Counted from the first letter of the stretch, positions 1 through 13,082 are shown. The stretch is 64,000 nt of DNA from Alentia gelatinosa (GCA_950022655.1 OX465579.1:136099118-136163117), one strand, 5' to 3'. The notes: generated by a model not told the origin, from the sequence alone. A program made the numbers and translations.

Positions 1-1814
1 TATATAAATTGATAAACAATGGTAAGTAACAACATCAGTTTGACAACAGTTCAATAGACAATCTTTACGGTCTCAGGTAGCTGCTTGGTCTCACACCTTC
101 AAAGCCTGTCCCAGGCTATTCCCTCCCCAACCACCCCTCTATCTACTCCGACTCTCTTTCACTCTTTTATTGTTAAAAAGTTAAGGTTAGGCCACTAAAA
201 GCAAAGTTTTTTCTCAGCATCAAGCCATGGAAAATATGACGAGGGTGCTTTTAAAAAAAAAGAAATTTGCTGGATCAAAGATGGGTTTGAAGTGTCATAA
301 AATGGACTCCAGACACACTTATTCAGATCCTATCTTACACTCTTACTCTCAACCCCTAATATCTCGGTTATTTTACTGTGTGTAATATGAAAATAAATGC
401 CAATTGTTTGAACACAATTTGATAGTTGAGTTCTTAATTCTATAAAACGTTATGATCTCCAGATTGTATTTTGTTCCCATAGATTTAAGACTTTGTATTC
501 AGCTCAACTTTGGAGCTCTTTCTACCTGTGAACATCATTCATGCAGAACTGAATAAATAATGGAAGAGAAGATTTATAAAACATGATATTTATTTTACCA
601 GTTACCCTCAATATCCCTGACAACAAAGTAGGTTAACTGACCTACCTTGGGCAGAGTAACAAATTGTAATTTTATATAGATTGTACCCTTTACTTTAAAG
701 AAAACTGAAACCTTATACTTGAAATAAATAGGAATGACTTAGGTGCCTACCGAGAATGGTAGATAATCAAGAAGCAATATATTAACATATGATAAATTTG
801 GATGTGGATTGAGATCTGAGAGTGACAAATATGAATGAAGCATGCTCATGTGAGCCTATTGTCACTATATCATCTAATTAGGTATGGTAATAAAACGATG
901 TTCCTGTAAACGTACAAATTTCGATCCGAACTCGGGACCTGGGACGTTTACAAGGAGGTGTTTACACCGAGTTGTAAACGTCCCAAGGGCATAGCAACAC
1001 TTGTTTTCAGTTGCAAACCAGCGGGGAACCAGCGGGAAAACGTTGGGAAGAAAACATAGCAGTTGTTCTCTCATTGCACTCCTGTTTTCAAGGTCGTAAC
1101 CATGTTTATTCAGGTTTTTATTACTGTACTTTGAAGTTTTTCTGTAATTCATTCATGTATTTTTGATTTCATAGTATTTCTTCTGTATGTACTCTAACGT
1201 TAACATTACCGATGTCGAAGCGATAAACGTCAGCCATTTTCAAATATCGACGTCGTAATCATATCCGTTACAACCGTAAAATGAACCCTAACTTTCTGCA
1301 TGGCTGTGCCGTACATGGTGGACAGAAGCATGTAGTATTTACGTCACTTACGGCAGTAGGTATATAGTAAATTCATATACATCCGTTGTATTAAATTGAA
1401 TGGTATGAAGAGATATAAATACCATGATTTGGGGAATACCTAGATACATATAATAACACAATGAATGCATCCTTAACATCAAGAGCTTCATTTGATACCA
1501 AATACACATGTATATCTTTCATAATTTCTATCAAAAAAGAAATTAAAGAGAGAAATCTTTTAAAAACTTTTTTGCTGAGGCGCGCGGTGATGAGAAGTTA
1601 TTTCAGTGGCCTGATATTTGCGAATGGTCAATTTCTATGTAGAAAAAAAAACATATATTGGTACCCATATTGAAATTCATTTAGCTGGGGATATGGGGCA
1701 TATACTTGGGAAGATACACCATAGCACGGGTTCCAGTCTCTTTGTTATATATTGGAGAATATCGTATAGTGATAGGAGCATGTAAATTGTACTTAAAGTA
1801 GAGATTACATGTAT
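1..1814. other. AT-rich noncoding DNA
   Basis: No recognisable gene. The short open frames here (under 95 codons) show no domain, signal peptide or family resemblance. The only structured item is the nested inverted repeat at 939-988, listed separately. Confidence 0.6.
939..988. repeat. nested hairpin, 13-bp arms
   Basis: The perfect arms gggacgtttacaa (941-953) and ttgtaaacgtccc (972-984) enclose a second small inverted repeat, ggtgt-tt-acacc (956-967). The motif gtaaacgt also occurs just upstream at about 907. It may be the end of a foldback transposon or simply a cruciform-prone site. No flanking target duplication was recognised. Confidence 0.6.
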
Positions 1815-2310
1815 TATCCTACCCCTCATATAAATCTCCATAGATTTAATATGGTGTGACTGTATGCCACGGTTATGGCATAAAATGTTTATATGCCACT
1901 GGTGACATATGAAGTTAAAAACATGTGACAGGGTAGGATAATTAGTAGAAACCAAACGAGAGGTAGCCTTGTCAATGTTTATGCCACGATGGGCAGGTTG
2001 TGTATTACTACACGAGGCGTTAGCCGAGTGTAGTGAGTAGCAGACCTGACCAGTGTGGTATAAACATTGAGAAGGCTAACTCGAGTTCGGTTTCGTATTT
2101 ATCCTACCCCATCTCACCGATATACAGAAAATATTTGTAATTATCCACGTTAGTAGTTATCAATGCCGCCGGATCTACTTTCGTTATCTCGTCCCTGATT
2201 GGTCCGTTTTTTTTATTCACCTCGGTGCATAAATAACACTTTATCCAACGCTATGTCAAATACATTGGGTCAATGTTAAACCTATGGCGTTTTTTATTAG
2301 GGGTAGGATA
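1815..2310. mobile_element. nested foldback / MITE-like element, copy A
   Basis: The element starts with tatcctacccct and ends with the inverse, ggggtaggata. The outer arms stay recognisably inverted for about 35 bp and in diverged form for about 100 bp. It is modular: a left arm (1815 to about 1940) that itself ends in gggtaggata, a central palindrome (about 1941-2100, with gaaaccaaacgag and ctcgagttcggtttc as its arms), and a right arm (about 2103-2310) that starts with tatcctacccc. A TA duplication may be included in the termini, as expected for Tc1/mariner-type MITEs, but this is inference. No transposase is encoded. The loop of the central palindrome is GGC-GTTA-GCC at 2016-2025. Confidence 0.7.
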
Positions 2311-2440
2311 AAATCTAAACATCACTCAATTTCATTTTCTTCCGCTACAGATATCACTCACCTCCGCTTCATGATATCATGTCGCGATGACAACTCAAGC
2401 CATATAAACAATCATATGAAATTTTGTGATGTTTCATGAT
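2311..2440. repeat. dispersed repeat segment next to copy A
   Basis: Positions 2311-2335 (aaatctaaacatcactcaat and on) recur inverted at 12938-12960, directly beside another copy of the left arm. The segment from about 2340 to 2430 recurs inverted at 11675-11785 (shared core catatgattgtttatatg). The foldback is therefore probably part of a larger repeat family whose copies were broken up by later insertions. Confidence 0.55.
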
Positions 2441-5400
2441 ATTATATGATAAAGTATTTCAAGTGCAAGGACTTGCTCATACGATTATTGAAAAAGGAAT
2501 TATGATATTGTGTAGCAGGATGGTAGTTAAAAATTAAACGTAACATTTTTACATAAAAGCACATGTTTTGCACAATTTATGGCCCTTAACATGGAGACGT
2601 GGTTTCTGTGAGCAATGATTTCTCACATGGGCAGACAGTGGCCTTGATGACCACAGGTTGTGACACATAGTCGACATGGGGCTCTGACAACTATGTCAGC
2701 GCAAAGTGACAACGCATAGAGTTGACACTGACAGCTCGGGCCAGAAGAGGACACGCTGGACAAGGACAGCTGACAGCTCTACATGAAAACCTCACGTCAC
2801 GGGCTCTCATTTCTATGACTCTATCGCTAGAAAGAGAAAAATGATAAAAAACACTTAGATAAAAAACATTAAACAAACGAAGAATAAAGGCCTCAAAATG
2901 CTGACGCTGGCAACCAACGAGCCACTTGATAATTGATGAGAGAGTTAACTTTACCGCTTCCACAATTTGAACTTGTAAAGTGCTGTTGGGTGCATTCCCA
3001 CAAATGCTCCACACTTGTACTGAAATACTCTTCCAGCACAAACGTTGCCATTAAAATATGATCTAAGCCTGCCAGACAGAACTATGTTAATGCTCCTTTT
3101 TCCAGCCTATCACATGTGTCCGGATCTTTTCTATTCATTTCCATCCTGTTCCTTCACATAGCTAGCCATTTGAAGCAATGTTAAATATACATATAGGAGA
3201 GTTGGCTCCTTTGTTCTATAGGACAGGTCATGTTTTAACTTTATTGCTGTTTTCAATGTATCTCTAGGGACAATAAGGGGACTGTTTGATTCTCATCGAT
3301 CAGATCCTGACATGGGTATCCTTTTTATGAGCTAGTTACATTACTTCACCAAGCTCCCTCCAAAATTGATTTAACATATACATACAGCTACTAAAACCTC
3401 TACACATGGAACTACATGGTAGCAATATTGAAATGACTGGATTTTAACTGTAAAAGTTGCATTCCCTTAGTACTTGGTAATTCGGTGATACGCATTTACC
3501 CTGTTGGGACAGCCTTACGTCCCAAGTTTCTTTTGAGTTCAATATTTCTATTGAGTCTGATTTATAGCCTTTATTGTTCTCTACGCTTAAGATCTGAAAG
3601 ATGTCAACTACATGGAAATAATATTCCATCAGCAATAAATACAAGAAATCGATGTGGATATGTTCGTATACTTAAAGTTTGATTGGTAATCTTAAAACGG
3701 AGTTCATTATCTAATGATTTGAGTGTTATAGGCTCCAACCATTACTGGTATATTTAGTTCTAATGCCAACGGTTCCTACACATGCTACAATCGGGAATTG
3801 AGGAATGTTTAGTCAGCGGTTAGCAATGTATGCACTCAGCATGATAACAGTTATTGATAACACTAACAATTACTTACAATACAACTCATCTGTGTTTTGA
3901 CTGTCTACTTTAACAAACATCCCTTCATGTCAAAAGTTATCACCAGAGCTCATTGTCATCAGATTCTTTTTGTAGCTCATGTACATCAGGAACAATGTGT
4001 GTGTCCCTGAATGTGATAGGACATGGATAGATGTGTTACAACTGATCTTTCACATACCAGAATCTAATACAAGTTCAGCGCCATCATACGTGGCAACACT
4101 AAGATTCGGTCAAACCTTACGATAGCCACAAGAGCGCCAATGAGTTCCAGTGCGTTCACACCCATGAAGAGTGGTCTGAATTTGGCCATCTAAGATTTGG
4201 CAGTCACTTATTTAGACCTGATTATTCCAAATAATGCCATTTACATTAATACGTAGGCTGACAGGTGTAAAGACTAGGTTTATCTGCAAGCCAGCGCATC
4301 TTTTGGAGGCTGTTAAAGGCCTATCATTCAAAGTCCATGACAGGACCGAAAAATTATTTTCAGTATGTGCATGTGTGATTGCCTACTACCAGTGAGCCAG
4401 GTTTGTCCTCTTCCTCACACTATGTATGCAAGAAATAGTGGAGTTGTGGTCAGGGTACCTGAATATACCTCAATGAATTAAAAAGGCAGTCTTTGTTGTT
4501 GCTTTTATAGTTGAATAGAAGAGTTAATTGACTACAAAGATTCATTATACGTTTACAACGATCTTCCATTTTTGTAGTCATTAAGTCTAACAGAGAAGCA
4601 ATCTAGCTGAATAAGCTCACAGTGCATTCGGACTCACTAAGCGAAGGGGTACAGACTGAATGTAAGACTAAACTTATACAATGGGTAAAGCCATGGGATG
4701 CGCCATCATCATGAGTTGACCTTTTGTCGTCTGTTGCTAGCCGATGGTCTGAAATACGCGCAGTTATCAGCCTAGAACAATAAAGATGTAACATCTCAAG
4801 CAATATGTGTGTTCACAAAAAGACATAATTTATTCTACGCCATAGAGGCTGATAGATATTTCTCTTTGCATTCCCAGACTATTTAGATTGCCTAGGACAT
4901 TATTCTAACACGGATTGATATGACGTAGACAAAGATGACCTCTATACCATGATGTCAGGTCTGAATGTTTGGTGTATATTTGTTACTTTGAAATTAGTGT
5001 CAAGTGACAACTTTATCAGAACAACATGGTGGTCCTGCCAAAACCGGTATCACCCACTGGGGGACATATGAATTTCATAATAGCTTGTCACGTCTTTGTC
5101 CCATTGACAGCTGTACCTCTCAGCTAGTTTCTCGTCCTCCTTTGCTGTCGTAGCCTCGAGGCCAAAACATCTACACCCCATTCTGCACTCTTTGTGTCTA
5201 TACCTTAAGGATGCTCGTCTGAGAGCGCTGTCATTTCCGGATTAAAGACTCTGACAGCAGAAATTCACCCACTTTTTATGTAGACCTGGGTTGGTGACAT
5301 AGGCCTGGTGGCTTGACATTGACAGTTGGCGGTATCTGAAAGAGGGTAGACGCCTACTTACAGCATGGCGGCACATGATGACATTCTCTAAGGCACTGAC

Positions 5401-8400
5401 AGTGACCTGTCTACATACTTGAGGAACGCCAAAGGGGGCGCTTAGCAACTGACAGCATGTCTGGGAGTGAGTGATCTGCAAGGCGGGCATCCTCGACTTA
5501 GTTTTGAGGACGGGTCAAAATGTGACTGTGGTTTACTTGTATCTGTGTAAGTTTTCTACTTCGTGTATGAGTTTATCAAAAGGAGAGATGACACCATGTG
5601 ATTTCCCCATCAACTGGGGTAGAGGTAATAATGCCGCGATAAGCAGTTTGCTGTTTATTCCAATTCCAAGACTAAAGTATGAGGATGCATAGGAAGGTTA
5701 ACAAGCAACTTTGGATCATACTCTAGAGGCAAATTTATAATACACGTAGGAAGAAATAAGTGACACAGTTCTTCGAATGTCATGAGCGCGGCAATTGAAT
5801 GCTGTTTTATCACACCACAATTAGTCATTATCATGCTTATATTTGCGTAAAGCAGTTGCCTTAAGTTGCAAAGAGAATATTATCCATGGTTTTCAACAGC
5901 AAAAGGTGAATCACGAAGGTGTCAAATTAACAGGGTTTATCTATATGGAAAATATACGTTTTGTATGGGATGATTGTCAAAATCTACCCTTTCACCTACC
6001 TTGTAGATTGCTGAATGAGGGCAACCTTTGCGTTCAACCCCATTATCTTACACCTCGATGAAGTCTGACCTCAAGTAATGTGGCAAGGGTTTGGGTGAAC
6101 ATGTTGAAAGGTTTGATTAAAAAACACAGAATTTGATGGAATAACTTAGAATCAAAGATGGCAACGTGAGGTACATGTGAAATAGATGAGATTTAAAAAG
6201 AGGGTATCCAGGTCAAGTAAACACTTTACTCGAGATAAAGGTCTACATGGGAGAATCAGGGAATTAATGAGAGAAGCCGTTGTTCTGTTGCTCTGGACAT
6301 GTCCAGGGTGTCAAAGCAGTCAGAGACAAGCTATGATTACCTCGTCAGTCTTCTTCACCTCGTCACAGTCCACTTCCCAAGCCTTACAAATTCTCACGCC
6401 TGCTGTGAAGCTCTTACATTTACACATATCATCCATCTTCCCTGGCTATGAGGCGGGGAATATGTCAAGAACCAACAGGTGCGAGGAACCAAAGCGGAAC
6501 CAGGGTGGAACCGAGACCTTTGTATACAAAAGTGATACCGATCCAAACCGTGGTCTTCTAGACAACAAGCTCTGCACTAAATGGACAATAAACATATCAT
6601 TTGTCTACATTTTCTCCTTTGCACTGATCTTAAATGTGCGTGGTAATTGATACCCAGAACAGCAAACTCAATGCTGGAAACACTGCAGAGAATCCTGAAT
6701 GTTAATAAAGCAATTCGGACTTTTGTTTAATCGACCAATGGTCAGTGCAGCCATCAAACTGATATGTTTAGGTATCAGAGTTCTTTATTGACTTATTGTG
6801 TTAGGGGTGGGCATAGGCGAATGTAATTGTCTGTTATATTTACACAGCAGAAGGTAGCAAACTTTGTTGGGATTAATCTAATTGCCTTTGATATTATAAA
6901 TAGTGGGCGTTCTCAAAGTAAACATAGCTTCCTGCTTCATTTCATATTGTTTTACTTTTACTTGTGTAAAACCAAACTGGACAGTCGGTAATATCTAGCA
7001 AAGTATATAGATCGTTGTGATATTGTAGTCCGTTGCTGATTCCTTTGATCCCCATTTAGAACTTTGATGTTTAGACCTACATGAGGCCCTTCCACCCCCC
7101 TATTTGCCTATGGAAATGACACCGAGAGGTTAGTATTTACGACCCAATAGCAGAGGAGCAAATCAGTATTTAATAGCAACAAGCGTAGATAATAATTGGT
7201 CTTGACAGAGGAAGTAAGCTGAGAATAGATACATAAGGAAAGGTAAATTTGTAATCAAACATTCGCATGCCTTTAATTGGGGAGTAATAAAATATATTCC
7301 ACAAATCTAAAAGGAATCAGTCGATCGTCAGCAATCTGGCCTATAATTTAAAGGCCATGAAAACAAGTCAGGCGTGTAAAAGTGAAAGAGGAATGCTACT
7401 TATTAGCTTCAAATTGCAACAATGAAATACATAACCTGGTTGTGTCCATTTTGAAGGTTTGCTATGGAGATCACTTATATTGATGTAAAACCGGCTCATA
7501 TAATAAAGCTATGACCGTGAAACATCTATTTCATATTAGGCAGATCTTGTTCACAAGAACTTACTGCTGGTGTAAACTGGTACAAAGTTCAATTAATGGG
7601 AAAGTAATGTTACAGGAGCTAACATACTTGACCCAGTCCTGTAGCTAGAGATATGTTGGTTTCCACTGTCATTAAATAAAACTTTCACCCTCCAAAAGTC
7701 ATAGGAATTTATTTTTAAAAGTTATAGATCATTATGTTAAGGTAAATGCATTATGACTGACAGCTTCACAATCCATGCACCTTTCTGAACAAATGGTTTC
7801 CCCTGATATGTAACACTGACATGGTATACATAAAGGGCAAAGACTCCAGCCCTGATCTTCACTTAGTATAATAAGATAAAAGTTCCATTCATTTTCCCAT
7901 AGTCTAAGTCTGGAAGCTTTCCTAATAGTTTAACGCATTTTGCTCGTCCGAAATGTCTATTATCTGTATGTACGAAAAAGCATAGAATGATTCATAAGAT
8001 TGTAACAATGTTTCCTGTCATATCTTCGCCTACCTACAGCACACCCTGATACTACAAACCTTTGTCTGACATCAGCACTGTGATATGTCAGGAGGATTTG
8101 ATACATAGGGTTTAAAATGTCAAACGAATCAGAATCGTTTTGTCTGGCATGAAATACATGCAGATACAGTTGTAGTAATCACTATGGAATGCTAATTTGC
8201 CGTGTGATTTCAGATTCTTGTTTCCATATTCTAATGCGACAAAAGAACAAAGTTGTAATAGGAATCGAGCAGATATTCTTTCATGAATTGAGGTAGTTCA
8301 TCCACAGGCCGTCAAACGTTTGAAATATAAAGGTTGAGGCCTTAAAGAATTTGAAATATTCAGTATGACGATTTAGGAAAAGTGATTTTTTGGTGGATAG

Positions 8401-8719
8401 AATATTGCCCCGAAAAACGCATTCGGCTATCATGAGGTAGGCCTACTTAACCTATTAAGTTGTCTAGGCTTCCATACGTCAACTAATTATCACAGAAATA
8501 AAATAATTTCTTGTTATTTGATTTTATCTGAAGGCCTAGATTTTGCTCTCGCTAACTTGCTTTTCCTATCAATCTTATACTACGTCACGGTCTTTGCAAT
8601 TGCACCTCCTCGCATAAACTCAGTTACCTTTCTACCTTCCACCAACTCCCCACTAGAGATGAATAAAATATCATATTGCCAGGGTGTGTATTCCAGCATA
8701 GATGAAGGTGTCACATTGT
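2441..8719. other. noncoding DNA, no recognised gene
   Basis: AT-rich sequence. The longest open frame is 6186-6650 on the plus strand (154 codons). It has no domain, no repeat and no signal peptide that I recognise, and its composition resembles the surrounding noncoding DNA, so I do not call it a gene. No tRNA or repeat array was seen. Confidence 0.5.
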
Positions 8720-9110
8720 CGTGCATGGAAGCTAACAGCTGACCGCGATCTGACGGCTCAATATCACGTGACAAACACGACGTGGCTTTGTCCACGCCCA
8801 TCTAACACAGGAAGCACATGCACCAGTCCACTGACAGCGCACCCTACCAGTGACAGTCCGCCACAAGTCGAGGCCGGTACCCGGTCGTTTTACCATAACC
8901 AAACAGGACCTCATCCATCACCAGCCGGAACCAGCGGCGTCACGTCAGGCCTACCTGTGTCATTGTCCACCTGTCAAACCGGGTACCAGCGCGCGCGCCC
9001 GCCATGTTTTAATTACCTGCAGTTTAAGCTGTCATTACCTCCATTATCGCCCGTTGACGAGAGAATGGTGTGAGTGTTGTTGTTGTGGGAAATACGAATG
9101 TCGTCTGCTC
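8720..9110. promoter_or_regulatory. GC-richer block, possible regulatory element
   Basis: This is a local rise in GC within AT-rich flanks, with a cgcgcgcgc run (about 8990-9000), CACCTGTCA-type E-box text and a TTAATTA homeodomain-like core near 9010. Overlapping open frames of 123 and 132 codons on the plus strand are in different frames and show no family resemblance. They look like by-products of the GC rise. Regulatory function is inference from composition only. Confidence 0.2.
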
Positions 9111-9459
9111 GGTCATTTCTACACCAGCGACACGGACTCTGACACACGAGGTGCACTGGTTCACTCTCCCTATCCTATCAACCACCACTGCTTCACTTTA
9201 GAACTATACTTTGTATCCATGAGAGTTGAATTGAGTCGATTACAGTGATGTCTGCTGTTGCCATAGCTTCACGATTGGATCACTGAAATTCCGATCAAAT
9301 ACATCATATTCATTCACAACCTCAGCATAGCGGTTACCTTGGCTCTGAGTATCAAACTTACGTAATATGACCAAGCACTGGCTCTAGCCTACAGGAGTTT
9401 CTTGTTTTTCATACATTGTATCGTGGATAAATCTTAGCCAATACACAATTTACATGACA
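9111..9459. other. noncoding DNA
   Basis: No gene, repeat or motif of note was seen in this stretch. Confidence 0.5.
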
Positions 9460-9834
9460 TATGATACTTAGTAGAAACCGAACGAGAGTAAGACTTGACA
9501 ATGTTTGTGCCACGACCGGAAGGTCGCGTATTACTACACGAGGCGTAGCCGAGTGTAGTGAGGAGCAGACCTGACCAGAGTGGCATAGACATTGACAAGC
9601 CTAACTCGAGTTCGGTTTCGTATTTATCCTACCTCGTCTATGATTTTGTTTTACTGGAAGATAAATATTGAGTCAATGACCAACAGAACTTTTTTTCATA
9701 GTAGCTGACATCCTGCTCTCTGATTGGTCAATATTGTTATTACTCTAGTGGCATAAAAAACACTTTATGTCACGGCCTGCCACATAAAATTTCCCTATGT
9801 TAAGTCTATGGCGGTTTTTATTAGGGGTAGGATA
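9460..9834. mobile_element. foldback element, copy B (left arm missing)
   Basis: It matches copy A over the central palindrome (gtagaaaccgaacgag and ctcgagttcggtttcg arms) and the right arm (atttatcctacc to ggggtaggata at 9834). The left arm of copy A is absent: similarity stops just upstream of ttagtagaaacc. The loop is GGC-GTA-GCC at 9542-9550. A second small hairpin, cgacc-ggaa-ggtcg, lies in the left half of the palindrome. The copy is noncoding. Confidence 0.65.
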
Positions 9835-10991
9835 ATACCAAAAGCAAGGTAGACACCTCTATTGCGTAGGGACTCCATAGGAATTTTCAAACAGGCTCTG
9901 ACTTTTAAGTACTAATTATGGGATGGGTTAGCTATTGGAATAGATAGGTGTTTCTGTATATGATAAAAAGGGTTTGATATCTTTCTGGTCAGTCACACAA
10001 TGGCTTTCATTTTTAATATGCAATTTATCGAATAACTAGTCCTTAGGCGTTAATAAGATGGTGATAAAGGTTGCCTTATCTAGAGATAAGTGGATTCTGT
10101 CCTTTTTTTTTCATTTCATTCTTCAACAAGCAAACAATTCGCCGATAATACAGCGGTCTTCCATCATTAGCCGAACAGAAAAAACAGACGTACAGCACAA
10201 CATGTAATAACTGAAAAGGTGATATAACCTTAGATCTCATGATCCACAATATTCCATAGTGTTCACCTGCATTATCAAAAATACACTACAAGTTTTAACT
10301 CCCGCTATAGCTATCTAATTAAAAAAACTAATTTAATATAAGCAAGATCTTATGATCTTCACTACATCAATTAACCGTCCTTTGACAAGTGTTTTAAATC
10401 AATTCCCACAATGTTGATGTTGGATTTCGCTACTTAGTTCGTCCCAAAGTAACTTGCCACGATATAACGGGGAGAATAGATACTTTTGGGTGTTTGCCCA
10501 TTTTCATTTTCAATTTTATCTTGTCACTATTTCTCAAAACCCTCCATTCGTTAAGAAATATATTATCATTATCTCTTGACCACCATCTGATCATTTGTAA
10601 TAATCTCGGTAAAGGTAGCTCTTCAGTACTTATATCATCATAGAACTTTTCTTATTTTACATATTATGCGCAGTGATTTATTTACGAGGACTTGCAACTT
10701 ATCCCTATTCTTTTGAGATGTACAATGATAGGGATTGCAGTCTACTGATTGCACCACTCTATCAATAAGTTATTCAAGGTGCTATTCTATCTGGCCGAAT
10801 TCACAGCCGCAATATTGTCCACGCTCGTCTTTTAGGTGTCTGATTCGATTCTGACAGGGTCTGATTTACTATTCTGGTACCATTGGTGTAATAGAGCACA
10901 CTAACATGGTGAGATTGGTGCCGTCGGCCGGCGTCAGTCGGAGTTAGCTGGCATCGACTGCACAGTTCCATGTACGTTCTACAGGACCAGC
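9835..10991. other. noncoding DNA
   Basis: AT-rich sequence with no gene recognised. The minus-strand open frame beginning near 11046 has no family resemblance. Confidence 0.5.
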
Positions 10992-11284
10992 CTGGGACCT
11001 GTTTCAGTAGTTTTGTGACATGTCTAGATGGCGTCTGTGACACCATACGGACAGATCACAAGATTGCAATCGATGACACAATGAGTTTCACTCACTTCTC
11101 GTAAGGATTAAGCAATGACACTTTAACATGAGTAGGGGATACATATAACCTATAATCGTTCCAAATAGGAAGAAGATTGGCCACTCCGATTTTCTGATAT
11201 TTGCTAGTCTTTTACCGCTGTTGCTTGCACTGTTGGTGCCGCTGTCCAGGCCTAATGTCACGAGACTACTGAAACAGGTCCCAG
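10992..11284. mobile_element. MITE-like element with 30-bp inverted ends
   Basis: The left end (10992-11021) and right end (11255-11284) are inverted copies. The first 20 bases match perfectly (ctgggacctgtttcagtagt), then continue with two or three mismatches into gtgacat. The spacer of about 230 bp holds no coding sequence. This is the layout of a short non-autonomous DNA transposon. I could not see a clear target duplication outside the ends. Confidence 0.45.
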
Positions 11285-11674
11285 AACTGTCGACCTTGGG
11301 GTGGGATTGCGATCGGGGGAAGTCAGAGAACTCTAATTACATTTTCGGGTAGTATCAGCGGGGTGTTAGTGTCAGATGATACCATATAATACCAGGGCGG
11401 TGTTTTATTGGCCTATTTTTACCATAATTTTCTAATAATCTGCGAAAGACCAGGACCAGGCCGACGATTACGAAAATTCCCTTCGGTTTGATGGAACAGA
11501 CTCTACCAGGCTAATAGCGAAACATGTTCCCTTTGGAAAGAACATATACCAGACATAGCGTTGAGTCAGTTGTCATTGCTTCCAGAGTGTATGCAATGGA
11601 ACATATATCCAGACTAGCAAACTGGAATTAGCAATGCACGCATGCGAAAACACCCACAAAAATAATGTTTGATA

Positions 11675-11785
11675 CTCTCTTTCATATTTTCATATGATTG
11701 TTTATATGTCATGAGTTGTCTTTGGGGAATGGTATCACGAAGCGAAGCTGAATGATATCTATAACAGAAGACAATGAATGCCATG
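11675..11785. repeat. inverted copy of the 2340-2430 repeat
   Basis: It shares catatgattgtttatatg and the neighbouring gagttgtc, atatcac and gatatct words with 2340-2430 read on the other strand. It contains a small hairpin with the core AGC-GAA-GCT (11741-11749) between gtatcac and aatgatat. Confidence 0.5.
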
Positions 11786-11792
11786 TAATTAG

Positions 11793-11937
11793 AGAATACT
11801 GGCTAAGGCTTTGTGGACGTTGTTTTGTTCGTGGTCCTTGGCCCGATTTTACGTCCTGAGCTCGTAGAGCGAAGGACGTAAAATTGGGCCAAGGACCAAG
11901 AACAAAACAACGTCAATCGAAGCCTAGACTGTATTCT
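11793..11937. repeat. long palindrome, 65-bp arms
   Basis: The left arm 11793-11857 and right arm 11873-11937 are inverted copies with few mismatches; they share acgttgttttgttc, ggtccttggccc and ttttacgtcct. The 15-base loop is itself a mini-hairpin, CTC-GTA-GAG (11861-11869). It is noncoding and is either a foldback transposon or a cruciform-prone site. Confidence 0.7.
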
Positions 11938-12086
11938 TTTTATTATATACCCTCAAATCGTTAGAATTGGTTAGATATTTACCCAAACGCCATTGTTGAA
12001 GTCGCCGGGCACAGCATCGTGTACCCGAACCCTGGTTTTCGCGATAACGTCGCTGTAGAGATGATAGCTGACGTCATCAGCCATTT

Positions 12087-12521
12087 GATCTACAAGCATA
12101 TTCTTTGTGTATCTTTACTAAGGTAGAAAACAAGGCATATGCTGAGCGAGTAAGCGGTATTTAGCTGGTTGCTGACTGTTGTAAGGTAATATTGAGACCT
12201 GTCCATAACCAGCGCATTGTTTTCACACTGCTTTGCTCGCGTAATTAACTGAATAATTGTTCTGGTTTGACAAGGCACACCTCGCCGATATCATGGTAGC
12301 CTTTGTATATTAGAAATAACGTGAAACTTAATATTCTGATCTGAACCAGAAGCGCTTACTAACAATACAGAGCGCCGGATCTCTGCTGCGTGAGTGAAAG
12401 CAAGGCTGGAGCCTGTGACATCATTAACTTGTCGATCTCCATACACATTCTTTGTCTAACTTTATCAAGGGTAGGGATTAAGCATATGCTGGGCAAGTGA
12501 GCTGTATATCTGGTTTGCCGT
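12087..12521. repeat. diverged direct duplication, offset 347 bp
   Basis: Positions 12087-12175 and 12434-12521 share an ordered set of words (gatct, attctttgt, cttta, gcatatgctg, tagctgg or tctgg). Similarity extends a little upstream (gacgtcatca against gacatcatta). This indicates an old direct duplication or two copies of one dispersed repeat. It is noncoding. Confidence 0.4.
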
Positions 12522-12937
12522 TATCCGCTATCACTCTTCTTGACGACGTTGTGACGTCATAGTTTATTTACATTTTGCGAGTTGACTGTCCACCTGGCAT
12601 AGACCTCTACTCTCCAGACCTGTCTGGCGCTATGGTGTGCCGATTTCATTTATATTTTTAACCTTGTATCTTGGTGTTTTATATTTATTAATGTATTAAT
12701 GTACGACTTTCACAGGTTTTAATTGTGTATATTAACTGTCGACACTTAAACATAGCCTTCTGTATTTTTTCGCTGGTTCGCACTTGTGATATACGATCAG
12801 GAACAAGTTAACTGCTTCCTGTTTCGCGTACCCGGTGCCCGTACACTGAATTTCGTGCACATACATATAATATCTGAACATTACTTCCATACAGTATAAG
12901 GGTCAGTTTCGTGCATGGGTATATAATAAATAACTAT
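12522..12937. other. noncoding DNA
   Basis: No gene or clear repeat was seen between the duplicated segment and the solo foldback arm. Confidence 0.45.
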
Positions 12938-13082
12938 ATGAAATTGAGTGATGTTTAGATGTTATCCTACCCTGTCACATATTTTTAACTTCATATGTCA
13001 CGAGTGGCATATACACATTTTATGTCATAACCGTGGCATACAGCTACACCATGTTATGTCTATAGAGATTTATATGAGGGTT
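12938..13082 (-). mobile_element. solo left arm of the foldback family, copy C
   Basis: Positions 12963-13082 are the inverse of 1815-1940 (tatcctaccctgtcacat, then gtggcata, ccgtggcata and gatttatatgag). The preceding 12938-12960 matches the flank at 2311-2335. The far terminus is degraded: the expected ggggtaggata reads gagggttaagc. An independent copy of just this arm suggests that the 126-bp arm can behave as its own unit. Confidence 0.55.

Noticed and set aside
6186..6650. 154-codon plus-strand open frame
   Set aside because: No recognisable domain, signal peptide or compositional shift; this length can arise by chance in 64 kb.
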